From RUG695 sp050943135 (GTDB lineage: Bacteria > Planctomycetota > Planctomycetia > Pirellulales > Thermoguttaceae): a stretch of DNA of 64,000 nucleotides. The notes under the pieces are model-generated. The model had not been told where the DNA came from. It ran no database searches and saw nothing but the letters and a program-made list of their open reading frames with translations. Positions 26,220 through 34,721 of the stretch are shown in pieces. Numbering within the stretch: the stretch's first letter is position 1; every line of letters begins with the position of its first letter. Position numbers and translations under genes: made by a program. Location: assembly GCA_050943135.1 (NCBI GenBank), contig JBMNOP010000008.1, forward strand, positions 88,017 to 152,016, read 5' to 3'.

Positions 26220-27323
26220 TTACATCTTACTTCTGATAAAGATTCGCTTGTATCTTCTCTCGCCGCCAACAACAGGTTGCGCGATTCCGGAACGACTGTC
26301 CCACAGTCCACTTGAGTACCCTTTTCCTTCGCTTTCCGTGCATCCAATAATCTCAAACTGGTCGGGGTTGAATTTATCGAGGAAAGTGATTGGCACGCCC
26401 ATAATGTCGTTGTAGTCGGATGGGATACACTCTGTAAACGGAACTTCGATTGCGTCGTAGTTGTCGTAACGCGGGTATTCGAGTTTTCCGTATCGTTTCT
26501 GAAGTTCCGTCCGCAGTTTCTTGTTGAATTTCAGGTTGTTCGTCATCGTGTCGAGTTGAAGCATTTCGTGTCGCTTGCCGTGGTCAATGTTTGAAAACCA
26601 GCGTACACCCTTCACACGAATAAATCTGCGGCCGGTTTCATCAATCCCGCACCCCGCCGCTTCCAAGGGGTAATCGTCGGGCACATAAAAGGCTCTATCG
26701 CCCGAACGGATGCTTGGGCCAAGCCACATCTTGTTTTCTTTAAGGAGCGGGAATACCTCTTTGTAGGTGATGGCGTTCATATTGCCGATGATGACGAAAT
26801 CCTTTTTACCGTCTAAAATCCAATTCAGGAACGGTCTGAAAAGCGAGAACGGCGGGTTGGTGATGATGATGTCGGCTTCGTCGCGAAGGGAGCAGACTTC
26901 TTCGGAAAGAAAATCGCCGTCCCCCTCCAGGTAGCCGGTCAATTCGATGTCGTCCTGATCGACTCGGCCCGACCCGTCGGTGTCATGGGTCAGGGTGAAC
27001 AGCTTTCCGTTGGTTTTATGCTTCTCCGGATTGTAGACCGACGACTCCTCCTCGAACATTGTCAGGAGTTTGCTCCCCGAACTTTTGGCGTAAGAGGTAG
27101 AGATCAGTTTTTTCAGCCCGAACCGCTCGAAGTTCGCGGCGAAGTATTTGGTGAAGTTCGACCATTCGGGATCATCGCAGGGAAGGAGGATCGTTTTCCC
27201 GCGGAACACGTCGGGATTAAACTCGATGTAGGCGTTGATTTCCGCCTCGATGTCTTGGTATTGAGTATAAAACTCGTCGTTTTTGGCACTCCTCGCGTTG
27301 CCAAGGTCTACATTGTCTGCCAT
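26220..27323 (-). CDS. adenine-specific DNA methyltransferase, EcoRI type
   Basis: 367 residues. It transfers a methyl group from S-adenosylmethionine to adenine in DNA. The start region MADNVDLGNARSAKNDEFYTQYQDIEAEI is typical of the EcoRI-methylase family. ILLPCDDPEWSNF lies in the cofactor-binding region, and the catalytic motif IV is IIITNPPFSLF (NPPF at 156-159). The C-terminal part contains MGVPITFLDKFNPDQFEI and ends YKRIFIRSKM, as in full-length relatives. I chose the ATG at 27323 because the 73 codons upstream show no family resemblance and a promoter maps inside them. With the downstream DUF262-HNH gene it probably forms a restriction-modification or related defence cassette. Confidence 0.9.
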   Translation of the reverse strand: MADNVDLGNARSAKNDEFYTQYQDIEAEINAYIEFNPDVFRGKTILLPCDDPEWSNFTKYFAANFERFGLKKLISTSYAKSSGSKLLTMFEEESSVYNPEKHKTNGKLFTLTHDTDGSGRVDQDDIELTGYLEGDGDFLSEEVCSLRDEADIIITNPPFSLFRPFLNWILDGKKDFVIIGNMNAITYKEVFPLLKENKMWLGPSIRSGDRAFYVPDDYPLEAAGCGIDETGRRFIRVKGVRWFSNIDHGKRHEMLQLDTMTNNLKFNKKLRTELQKRYGKLEYPRYDNYDAIEVPFTECIPSDYNDIMGVPITFLDKFNPDQFEIIGCTESEGKGYSSGLWDSRSGIAQPVVGGERRYKRIFIRSKM

Positions 27324-28490
27324 AGTCAGGCGCTTTCTGTACCGGAGTCCGGGATTCGGTTCGGGAATGGTTCGGCGAGTCCGCCCGCTTTTCAGTATAC
27401 TTCGGGGCATTGCCATTTCCAAGCTATGACGAAAAGAAACGGAAAATTTTTTTGCCTGGCCGGGCGGCCCTTGTTTTGGGCCTTTCGTACCGTCGGCAAA
27501 CTTCCGCAAGCGGCAGCGCGGCTCTTTCCGTTTCCGGAACATCCGGATTCCCCAAAAATACCTCGTTTTTCCGCTTTGTTATTTCTTTATCCCGGAAACC
27601 GGAGATCATCGGATTGTCCTAAAATTCGGGGAAGTTCTCCGTCGAGATCTATTCTCCGTCACGTCTTCGGGCCGTTCGGAAAAATCCGTAAATTCCGGTG
27701 AGGGAGGATTCTATGGGAATGGGGGCATGGGAGGAGCATTCTTCACTCCGCCCCGTTTTCTTTCCGAGAAACAAGTCGTGCCATCGTTTTTTCACACCCC
27801 CCCGCTCCCGGTGCCGGATGATCCGCAAAGGCTTGACGAAGGGAGCTTCGTCGTGAGTCACGGGGCGAGGCGGAGGAAGGGGTTGGCTTTTGATTTTACA
27901 AGATGCCCCGCACGATCGTTCAGTAAAACGGAGCCTGTATCACGCACTGAGATAAAAGCGGTATATGTAAGTCGTAATATATTAATGGGCTAAGTCCATT
28001 GGGCAAAAGACCGCCGGTGGGCTGGTCGGAAATATCGGTTGTGATTGCCCTCAATATTCTCGGCAACGTTGTGTAATACAGGGGCGCTCGTTCTTTGGGG
28101 AAGTCCGTGTGGCAATGTCCGCGCCTTGTATGAAAAGTCGCCCGCGGAACAAAAGGAATGTTTTGAGGGAACGGATGGGAACCAATCCTCGGGTTTTGCC
28201 CGGGAACCGGACCGGATTTCTCTGTTCCCCGATGAGAAGAAGGGTAGGGCGCTCGCGCCGTTGAAACTCCAAACAGATCAGTATCGAATGATACACAGCG
28301 CAAAGGGTTCCGCCGTTTCGGCGAACCGAGCGAAATGACACTCTGTCGGAGCCTGTGCGGTTCGGGAAGAAACTCTTCCCGCTACCCGCGCCTATGACCG
28401 CGGCTCCACCCGGTGCCCTTGCGGGAAAACGACGGGAAGGGTCATCGGGGTAAATCGCCCGGTCGGAACGGCGAAAAATGTTCCGAAAAA
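27324..28490. other. long non-coding stretch upstream of the methyltransferase
   Basis: Nearly 1.2 kb without a credible gene. It contains the methyltransferase promoter (27394-27422) and an AT-rich patch at about 27945-27990. Near 28000-28055 GGGCAA pairs with TTGCCC around a GACC/GGTC hairpin. Its composition and scattered stops suggest decayed sequence; it may be the scar of an insertion beside the defence cassette. Confidence 0.4.
27394..27422 (-). promoter_or_regulatory. predicted promoter of the methyltransferase
   Basis: Minus strand: -35 TTGGAA, 17-base spacer, -10 TATACT. It lies 71 bases before the start codon and supports the ATG at 27323. Confidence 0.6.
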
Positions 28491-28531
28491 GAAAAGCGCC
28501 CTTTTCTCCGAGGAAATCGAGAAAAGGGCGC
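28486..28531 (-). terminator. intrinsic terminator of the J-domain/GspE-N-like gene
   Basis: Perfect 13-base stem (28496-28508 with 28519-28531), 10-base loop, followed on the minus strand by TTTTCTTTTTC. It lies about 90 bases past the stop codon. Confidence 0.85.
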
Positions 28532-28618
28532 GCAGCTTTTCGCCGGGGCAAAAAGCCTGTTCCGTGATTTCCGTATCGCTATTCCACTCCGCCGTCCGAC
28601 GGTGTTCGGGAGCTCTTT

Positions 28619-29671
28619 CTATTCGTCTTCCCGCTCACAGAACTTTCCGCCGAGGAACCAGGCGAGGGGTGCGCATAGGGCGGCCAAGATCAGCGCCGGG
28701 ATCAGGCCGTCGCTGATCCGGGCTCTCGCGCCCTGGCTTAGGTAACCGCCGAAGAAACCGATCATGACACTGAAACAGAACGCCATGACCGTGATCAAGA
28801 GACGGTTCTTTTTTCCTTGCGCGGTCAGCGGGGGTGCGGTGGAACGGTCCTTTTTCACCTTGACCGTCGTTTCTTTTCCTTCTTTCTTCCCGGCGTTTTT
28901 CCCTTTCGTCGATTTGTCGGACCGTGCCACGATCTGCTGAACCGCGTCGCGCGGGTAGTATTTGGCAATGGCGATGTTGACCTGGCCGGGAGTGCAGATC
29001 GCGCTGCGGATCGGCATGTCGAACAGAACGCGCAATTGCTCTTCCACGTCGAGGGAAAGCGGAACCGGCGAGGCGAGGATCAGTCGCCCCATGTCGGCCA
29101 TGACGGGAACAAACGAGTGGGAACGCGCCATGTTCGGATCGATCTGCGGGGCGTAATACTCGTCGACGGGGATCTCGTCGAGATTGACGAACGGAAGCCC
29201 TTCCGACTCGGCATAGGCGAGCATAACCTGCTCCTGGGAAGCGAGGCGTTGCTGGAGAATCGCCATGTGAAGGTCGAGTCCGACCGCCTCGGCGTAGCTT
29301 TTCGCCTTTTTCAGGTTTTCCGCTGTGACGACGTTGTTCCGGATCAGGATGTCGTCGAACGAGCCGGAACGGTCGGCCTCGGCGGTTTCGGTCTTGCGCC
29401 CGAGGGTGGCGTCGTATTCGGCTTTCCGATCTTTGTCGGTAAGGCAGAGCATCCCCTTGGCCAGCTCGTTAAGGAGTTCCTGCGATTCGTCGATATACTC
29501 ACCGGTCGCGAATTTTCGAACGTGGGCGTTTAGTTTTCGGTAATGGTCGCGAATGAGCGCCATGTTGTCTTCGAACGTTTTGAGTTTCAGAATCTGATAG
29601 TAGTTGAGAGGCCGGTTCGTGGCCGTGATTTTTAACCAGTCCCGATAGACATCGAGTTTTTGTTCTGCCAT
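28619..29671 (-). CDS. membrane protein with J-domain-like and GspE/PilB N-terminal-like domains
   Basis: 350 residues. The first about 90 residues look like a J-domain-like helical segment (LNYYQILKLKTFEDNMALIRDHYRKLN, later LTDKDRKAEYDATLG), lacking a clear HPD. Residues about 100-245 resemble the N-terminal domain of type II secretion/pilus ATPases (ILIRNNVVTAENLKKAKSYAE, AYAESEGLPFVNLDEIPVD, LILASPVPLSLDVEEQLR). A Lys-rich linker at about 253-285 leads to two membrane helices at about 288-308 and 318-340. The ATPase domain is missing, so it is not a secretion motor. It may be a regulatory or nucleotide-sensing membrane protein. It is followed by its own terminator. Confidence 0.72.
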   Translation of the reverse strand: MAEQKLDVYRDWLKITATNRPLNYYQILKLKTFEDNMALIRDHYRKLNAHVRKFATGEYIDESQELLNELAKGMLCLTDKDRKAEYDATLGRKTETAEADRSGSFDDILIRNNVVTAENLKKAKSYAEAVGLDLHMAILQQRLASQEQVMLAYAESEGLPFVNLDEIPVDEYYAPQIDPNMARSHSFVPVMADMGRLILASPVPLSLDVEEQLRVLFDMPIRSAICTPGQVNIAIAKYYPRDAVQQIVARSDKSTKGKNAGKKEGKETTVKVKKDRSTAPPLTAQGKKNRLLITVMAFCFSVMIGFFGGYLSQGARARISDGLIPALILAALCAPLAWFLGGKFCEREDE

Positions 29672-29780
29672 AACTTTTCGCGTTTCCCTTCTGCCGTTTT
29701 TCGCGGCGATACGATACTCTGCAAGGAATTGTTCCCGACGGAGCGGGGAACCGCCCCAAAAACGGTTCCGACCGATAATG

Positions 29781-29809
29781 ATTCTATATCACGGTCGTGC
29801 AAAACGCAA
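29781..29809 (-). promoter_or_regulatory. predicted promoter of the J-domain/GspE-N-like gene
   Basis: Minus strand: -35 TTGCGT, 17-base spacer, -10 TAGAAT, 110 bases before the start codon. Confidence 0.45.
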
Positions 29810-29851
29810 TAATCCCGATCGGGAATCGGCTTCGGACGGAGTTTTCGGCCC

Positions 29852-29880
29852 TTGAAATCGGTATCGCGCCCGGTTAAAAT
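29852..29880 (+). promoter_or_regulatory. predicted promoter of the esterase gene
   Basis: -35 TTGAAA, 17-base spacer, -10 TAAAAT, each hexamer one base off consensus, 136 bases before the start codon. Confidence 0.6.
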
Positions 29881-30015
29881 CGAAAGCTGGCGGGATGGAA
29901 AGGAGTGTCGGCGCGGGAATTTTCGAGCGGTTCACCGAACGCTTTTCTTGGCACACGGTGCGGCGGGGAAACGGCCCGAGTCGAGTTTCTACAAGCAATT
30001 AAGGAGTGACTTGAT

Positions 30016-30846
30016 ATGTTGGGAAAGATGATAATGTTGAAGACAATGACGGCCGCGGCCCTTCTTTGCGGTTGCGCGGTTTGGGCCGACCCGGCGAGCG
30101 CCGACGACGGGGGGGATTTTCCGGAGCCCGGCAAGCAGGTGCTGAGATCGATTCGTGTGCCGGCAAGTCAATCGTTCTGGACGACCGGCAATGTCGACCA
30201 GCTCGGGGAGTACCTGTCGGCCGACACCTCGAAAGAGGAGAACCTTTTCTACTGGCTCTTTCTGCCGACCGACGAGTCGGCCAAGTCGGAAAAAGGGTTT
30301 CCGCTCCTTCTCTTCCTGCATGGTGCGGGGGAACGCGGGAATCCCGAGGCGGTAAAGGTTCACGGTCCGCCGAAACTCGTTGAGACCGAAAAAGGGGTCT
30401 CCTGGGTCTTTATTACGGTTTCTCCCTCCTGCCCGGAAAACGGCTACTGGTCGGTCGATCAACTCTTGATCCTGATCGATCGGTTGACGGCCGAGTTGCC
30501 GGTCGATCCCGATCGCATTTACGTGACCGGTCTTTCGATGGGGGGGTACGGGACGTGGATGCTCTTGGATAAGGCGGGCGAGCGATTCGCCGCCGCCGCA
30601 CCGCTTTGCGGCGGGTACGATCCGGCGAAAGCTTCCGTGATGCTCGACATTCCGGTTTGGATGTTCCATGGCGACGCCGACGGCGCGGTGCCGGTTGCCC
30701 GAAGTATCGATATGGCCGCCGCGCTCCGAAAACTCGGCGGGGAAAATTTCCGATTTACCCTCTATCCGGGGGTTGGGCACGACTGCTGGACGGTCACTTA
30801 CGACAATCCGGAGCTTTATACGTGGTTCCTGAGCCACAGCCGTTGA
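30016..30846 (+). CDS. secreted alpha/beta-hydrolase (esterase-like)
   Basis: 276 residues. The signal peptide covers about 1-29 (LKTMTAAALLCGCAVWADPASA). An oxyanion-hole motif, LFLHGAGERGNP, lies at about 100-110. The nucleophile elbow TGLSMGGYG gives Ser174, the acid HGDADGAVPV gives Asp220 or Asp222, and PGVGHDCW gives His255. This complete catalytic triad fits the phospholipase/carboxylesterase or feruloyl-esterase-like families that deacylate carbohydrate esters. An AAGGAGTGA site lies just upstream of the ATG. It stands alone and is divergent from the J-domain-like gene. Substrate unknown; a role in polysaccharide side-chain removal is inference. Confidence 0.85.
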   Translation: MLGKMIMLKTMTAAALLCGCAVWADPASADDGGDFPEPGKQVLRSIRVPASQSFWTTGNVDQLGEYLSADTSKEENLFYWLFLPTDESAKSEKGFPLLLFLHGAGERGNPEAVKVHGPPKLVETEKGVSWVFITVSPSCPENGYWSVDQLLILIDRLTAELPVDPDRIYVTGLSMGGYGTWMLLDKAGERFAAAAPLCGGYDPAKASVMLDIPVWMFHGDADGAVPVARSIDMAAALRKLGGENFRFTLYPGVGHDCWTVTYDNPELYTWFLSHSR

Positions 30847-30885
30847 TTTCACGTCCTTTTTTCTGAACAGACGACAACTTTGAGG

Positions 30886-30914
30886 TTGACCGTTTTCTCG
30901 AAACCTGCTATCTT
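30886..30914 (+). promoter_or_regulatory. predicted promoter upstream of the S10 leader
   Basis: -35 TTGACC, 17-base spacer, -10 TATCTT. It would start an RNA near 30921, just ahead of the first leader hairpin. It is about 585 bases from rpsJ. Confidence 0.6.
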
Positions 30915-30920
30915 CTTCGC

Positions 30921-31165
30921 GACTTCAGCGAGGCGGCTCGCCCTGCTGATTTCGGCGTGCGAGCCACCCCTTTTCGGACAGTTCAAGGATGAACCGAAAT
31001 TCTGCAAGGATGCAGAGGCTTTCCGGGTAAACTGATAGTTTCATTGTCCGAATTTGTAGACGCGCGGTGCGTGTTTCGCTCCGCTCCCCCCGGCAGGACG
31101 CAAGGAGGGTGGCAACCCCGAAGAGGAATGGATTCCGGTTACCTTCGGGTTTGCGCGTCTTTTTG
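30921..31165 (+). ncRNA. candidate structured RNA: rpsJ leader or independent small RNA
   Basis: A first hairpin (30932-30941 with 30959-30968, one mismatch) is followed by a compact junction. Closing stem P1 is 8 perfect pairs (30973-30980 with 31045-31052). Inside are P2 (GTTC/GAAC, 30981-30994), P3 (TCTGC/GCAGA, 31001-31016) and P4 (AAACT/AGTTT, 31029-31041). P2 and P3 both present the six-base loop AAGGAT, giving CAAGGATG twice with GGA cores 21 bases apart. This is the core of the CsrA/RsmA recognition sequence shown in hairpin loops. A terminator-like stem (CCCGAAG 31117-31123 with CTTCGGG 31143-31149) and T-rich sequence follow. The pairings are seen directly; protein binding and role are inference. 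Confidence 0.5.
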
Positions 31166-31498
31166 CGGAAAATTTTTTTCGGGTTTTCCGATTCAGCCCC
31201 CTTCCGCGATTCTTTTCTTAGTTTATACTGGTCCTACGTTTGCAAATTACCGGCAAGACGGCTTTGTAGAGGTGATGAGGGAGTGCCCTTCTTTTAAACG
31301 GGCTGACCTCGCGAGACGAACGACTTTGAGTGACTCAGGGAAGGTCGGTTCGTTGAAAGCCCCGAGCCCGATTTTTTCGCCTTCCTATCTACATTCGGGT
31401 GAACATAAGCCGGCGACTGCGAATCGATATTCTTAAAGAGAAACTTGGCAATCAGGTAATCGGCTCCCAAAAACTCCAGACTTGATGAGGAGAATTCA

Positions 31499-31834
31499 AT
31501 GCCCGCAGAGAAATCAGAAAAGGGTGACATCATTCGTATCAGAATGGAAGCTTACGATAACGCTATTCTTGATCAAAGCGCACAGCAAATCGTTGACGCC
31601 GCAAGAAGAGGCGGCAGTGATTTTCGGGGGCCGATTCCGCTTCCGACGCGTATCGAACGTTACACGGTTCTTTCGAGTCCTCACGTAGACAAAAAAGCCC
31701 GTCAGCAGTACGAAATGCGTACACACAAGCGGGTCATCGATATCATCAACGCCAACAGCAAGACGATCGATGAACTGAACAAGCTGACCTTGCCTGCCGG
31801 CGTCGATGTCAAAATCAAAACCGGCGGCAAGTAA
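31499..31834 (+). CDS. rpsJ: 30S ribosomal protein S10
   Basis: 111 residues, part of the 30S head and also a transcription antitermination factor (NusE). Signature IPLPTRIERYTVLSSPHVDKKAR is present in the middle. GAGGAG lies just before the ATG. It is the first gene of the S10-spc-alpha array. The elongation-factor genes that often precede it (fusA, tuf) are not here, so the array starts a fresh transcription unit behind a long leader. Confidence 0.97.
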   Translation: MPAEKSEKGDIIRIRMEAYDNAILDQSAQQIVDAARRGGSDFRGPIPLPTRIERYTVLSSPHVDKKARQQYEMRTHKRVIDIINANSKTIDELNKLTLPAGVDVKIKTGGK

Positions 31835-31944
31835 TCGGTATTGTCGGGTTTATACTTTTTAACAGACGTACCGGCCTCAAACCAGCCCAGACGCGATTTC
31901 AGAGTTTGGGGCCGCAATGCGCGAGACAGAAACAGGAAACAGAA

Positions 31945-32664
31945 ATGGGAATCGGTTTACTCGGACAGAAAGTCGGTATGACCCAGCTCTATACCGAACA
32001 GGGGAGCGTTATCCCCGTCACGGTGATTCAGGCTGGTCCGTGCAGCGTTCTTCAGGTCAAGACCCGCGAGAAAGACGGCTACGAAGCCGTCCAGCTCGGC
32101 TATAAAGATAAGCCGATGCGCCTGGCTCGCCGTGCCGAGCAGGGCCACGTTGCCAAACTCGAGAGCAAGCGTCAGGCCAAGCTCGCCGAAAAGGGTGTCG
32201 AGCCGGTTCCCAAGGCCGAGGTCGCTCCCCAGCGCTATGTCAAAGAATTCCGTATTCCGGTCGCTGGTTTCGAGGTCGGCCAGAAATACGATGTCGAAGT
32301 TTTTAACGATGTGATCGCCGTCGATGTCACCAGTGTCAGCAAAGGTCGCGGTTTTTCCGGTGCCATGAAGCGCCACAATTTTTCGGGCCAGCGCGCCACC
32401 CACGGCGTCAAAAAATGTCATCGTCACCTTGGAGGCACCGGTAGCAGCGCCAGCCCGGGCCGTACCCCCAAAGGGAAGCGGATGCCGGGTCAGTATGGTA
32501 ACGCCCAATGCACGATCCGGAATCAGAAGGTCGTGAAGGTTGATAAAGACAACAATCTCCTACTGATCCGCGGCGCGGTTCCCGGGCCGATCGGCGGTTT
32601 GGTTACCATTCGTCCGACGAACTTCCTTCCTGCGCCCAAGACCAACAAGTGGCGACTGGCGTAA
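31945..32664 (+). CDS. rplC: 50S ribosomal protein L3
   Basis: 239 residues, an early assembly protein of the 50S subunit near the peptidyl-transferase centre. It starts MGIGLLGQKVGMTQLY, typical of L3; the frame extends 13 codons upstream but those lack similarity. It has the conserved SKGRGFSGAMKRHNFSGQRATHG block, including the glutamine that is methylated in some bacteria. AGGAAA lies upstream of the ATG. It is 110 bases after rpsJ. Confidence 0.96.
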   Translation: MGIGLLGQKVGMTQLYTEQGSVIPVTVIQAGPCSVLQVKTREKDGYEAVQLGYKDKPMRLARRAEQGHVAKLESKRQAKLAEKGVEPVPKAEVAPQRYVKEFRIPVAGFEVGQKYDVEVFNDVIAVDVTSVSKGRGFSGAMKRHNFSGQRATHGVKKCHRHLGGTGSSASPGRTPKGKRMPGQYGNAQCTIRNQKVVKVDKDNNLLLIRGAVPGPIGGLVTIRPTNFLPAPKTNKWRLA

Positions 32665-32711
32665 TCATTTAACATCCAGCAATCATATTTTTGGGTTATA
32701 GAGTGGCTATT

Positions 32712-33353
32712 ATGGCAAACCTTCCGATTTACGATAAAACCGGGGCTCAGGTCGGCGATTTTGAAGTCGACATCGAAGCCATCGCTCCGAAAGGGATCAA
32801 TAAGCAGCTTCTTCACGATGCTGTGGTCATGTATCAGGCGAATCTTCGCCAAGGTTCGGTCAAAACCAAGTCGCGTCGCGAAGTCTCCGGAACCGGCAGG
32901 AAGCTTTACCGCCAGAAGGGGACGGGTAATGCCCGCGCCGGGCATCGTCAGAGCGGTGTTCGTCGGGGCGGCGGTCATATCTTTGCGCTCCGTCCGCGTG
33001 ACTGGAGCTACCGCCTTCCGCGCAAAGCCCTGAAAGCCGCTACCAAAATGGCGGTCGTCAGCAAGATCAACAGCAACGTCCTGAAACTCGTCGATGTGAT
33101 TTCGGCTGACGTTCCCAAAACCAAAGAGATCGCCTCCCTTTTGAAGAATCTTTCGATCAGCGGTAGTTCGCTCTTGATTGTGGTCGATTCCTACGACCCC
33201 AATGTTTATAAGAGCGCTCGGAACATCCCGCGCGTCGATGTTCTCCCGGTAAGTGACCTGAACGCCTACGCGGTCCTGCGTCCGAAACAGGTCCTGATGA
33301 CCAAAGCCGCGATGGAAAAGTTTGTCGCCAACGCGACGTCGGCGGCCGAGTGA
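32712..33353 (+). CDS. rplD: 50S ribosomal protein L4
   Basis: 213 residues, lining the peptide exit tunnel; in enteric bacteria L4 also represses the S10 operon. The tunnel loop is present (GTGRKLYRQKGTGNARAGHRQ, then RRGGGHIF). The ATG at 32712 (MANLPIYDKTG) fits family starts better than the one 7 codons upstream. Whether L4 also controls the leader upstream of rpsJ here is unknown. Confidence 0.96.
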   Translation: MANLPIYDKTGAQVGDFEVDIEAIAPKGINKQLLHDAVVMYQANLRQGSVKTKSRREVSGTGRKLYRQKGTGNARAGHRQSGVRRGGGHIFALRPRDWSYRLPRKALKAATKMAVVSKINSNVLKLVDVISADVPKTKEIASLLKNLSISGSSLLIVVDSYDPNVYKSARNIPRVDVLPVSDLNAYAVLRPKQVLMTKAAMEKFVANATSAAE

Positions 33354-33401
33354 GCCTTCGCACGGTTAAAAAGCAAAACCAAAACAACGGAAACCTAAAC
33401 C

Positions 33402-33719
33402 ATGGCACGCAACAAAGATATTACCGTTACCCGTCTTCAGCTGGAACCTTACCAGGTTATCCTTCGTCCCCTCGTGACGGAAAAGGGTTTTTTCAATTCG
33501 AACCAGCGGAACACCTACACCTTTGAGGTCAACAAGTTTGCCTCGAAGGAAGATATCAAAAAGGCGATCGAAGAGCTCTTTGAGGTGAAAGTTACCCACG
33601 TGACCACTCAAAACCGTTCCGGCAAAGTGCGCCGCACCCGTCGCCAGCTCGGCCGGACAAAGTCCTGGAAGAAAGCCATGGTCACCCTCGATTCGGAAAG
33701 CCGTATCGATATCTTCTAA
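33402..33719 (+). CDS. rplW: 50S ribosomal protein L23
   Basis: 105 residues, at the tunnel exit where signal recognition particle and trigger factor dock. Family features: ILRPLVTEKGFF near the N-terminus and YTFEVNKFASKEDIKKAIEELFEVKV. Standard length for bacterial L23 with a basic C-terminus (KVRRTRRQLGRTKSWKKA). It lies 48 bases after rplD. Confidence 0.96.
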   Translation: MARNKDITVTRLQLEPYQVILRPLVTEKGFFNSNQRNTYTFEVNKFASKEDIKKAIEELFEVKVTHVTTQNRSGKVRRTRRQLGRTKSWKKAMVTLDSESRIDIF

Positions 33720-33782
33720 CTCGGTGCCTCGGGCAAGTCACACAAATCGAACAAAGATTTTACATAGTAAACGAGAGAAACA

Positions 33783-34640
33783 ATGGGAATCAGAAGATAC
33801 AAGCCGAACAACGCCGGGCGCCGTAACATGAGTGTCAGCGATTTTGCAGAGATCACCAAAGGCGCGGTTCCGGAAAAGAGACTTCTTCGCGCCAAGCGTC
33901 GTAGTAGCGGTCGTAATAACCAGGGGATCATCACCGTCCGCCATCGTGGCGGCGGCTGCAAGCGGCAGTACCGCCTGATCGACTTTCGCCGTAACAAGGA
34001 CGGTATTGAGGCGAAAGTCAATTCGATCCAGTACGATCCGAACCGTAGTGCCCGTATCGCGTTGTTGTACTACGCCGACGGTGAAAAGCGCTATATCATC
34101 GCTCCCGACGGTCTCGAGGTCGGTATGACGGTTCTCAGCGGGCCCGACGCCCCGCCGACGGTCGGCAACTGCCTTCCGGTCAGCAAGATTCCTCTCGGTT
34201 CCGACATCCATAATATTGAACTCTGCCCGGGCCGTGGCGGTGTGTTGTGTCGCACGGCCGGCGTGAAGGCGGTTCTGGTCGCCTGTGAGTCCGGTTGGGC
34301 GCAGATCACTCTTCCGAGCGGTGAAATCCGTCGTATCCCCAGTTCCTGTCGCGCTGTCATCGGCGTGGTCGGTAACAGTGAACACATGAACATCGTGATC
34401 GGTAAAGCCGGGCGCTCCCGCTGGATGGGTCGCCGTCCTTCGGTTCGCGGTGCCGCGATGAACCCGGTCGACCACCCGCACGGCGGGGGTGAAGGCCGTA
34501 CCAAGGGGGGGCGTCATCCGGTCACTCCCACCGGGAAACCGACGAAGGGCACCTCGACCCGTAACAAGAAAAAGCCGAGCAACAGCGCGATCATCCGTCG
34601 CCGCCGCAGCCGCCGCTACGGCGTTCTGAAGCTTGGGTAA
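33783..34640 (+). CDS. rplB: 50S ribosomal protein L2
   Basis: 285 residues, needed for subunit association and peptidyl transfer. It carries the family hallmark GAAMNPVDHPHGGGEGRTKGG near the C-terminus, with the conserved histidine, and a basic tail (IIRRRRSRRYG). Normal length and position. Confidence 0.97.
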   Translation: MGIRRYKPNNAGRRNMSVSDFAEITKGAVPEKRLLRAKRRSSGRNNQGIITVRHRGGGCKRQYRLIDFRRNKDGIEAKVNSIQYDPNRSARIALLYYADGEKRYIIAPDGLEVGMTVLSGPDAPPTVGNCLPVSKIPLGSDIHNIELCPGRGGVLCRTAGVKAVLVACESGWAQITLPSGEIRRIPSSCRAVIGVVGNSEHMNIVIGKAGRSRWMGRRPSVRGAAMNPVDHPHGGGEGRTKGGRHPVTPTGKPTKGTSTRNKKKPSNSAIIRRRRSRRYGVLKLG

Positions 34641-34721
34641 TCGTTGGCATATATCATCACACATACAAAAACCAAACAAGAAGTCACTAACCAAAAGTCC
34701 AGATAATTAGGCGGGCAAGTA

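Larger units (their letters stand above)
29672..30015. other. divergent promoter region
   Basis: 344 bases between divergent genes. It holds a minus-strand promoter at 29781-29809 and a plus-strand promoter at 29852-29880, about 70 bases apart, plus a perfect 7-base hairpin (GGAACCG/CGGTTCC, near 29748-29770) in the minus-strand leader. Confidence 0.5.
30847..31498. other. long leader region of the ribosomal array
   Basis: 652 bases between the esterase and rpsJ. It contains the promoter at 30886-30914, the structured RNA segment at 30921-31165, and AT-rich sequence with a lone -10-like TATACT near 31213. No gene seen. Confidence 0.6.
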
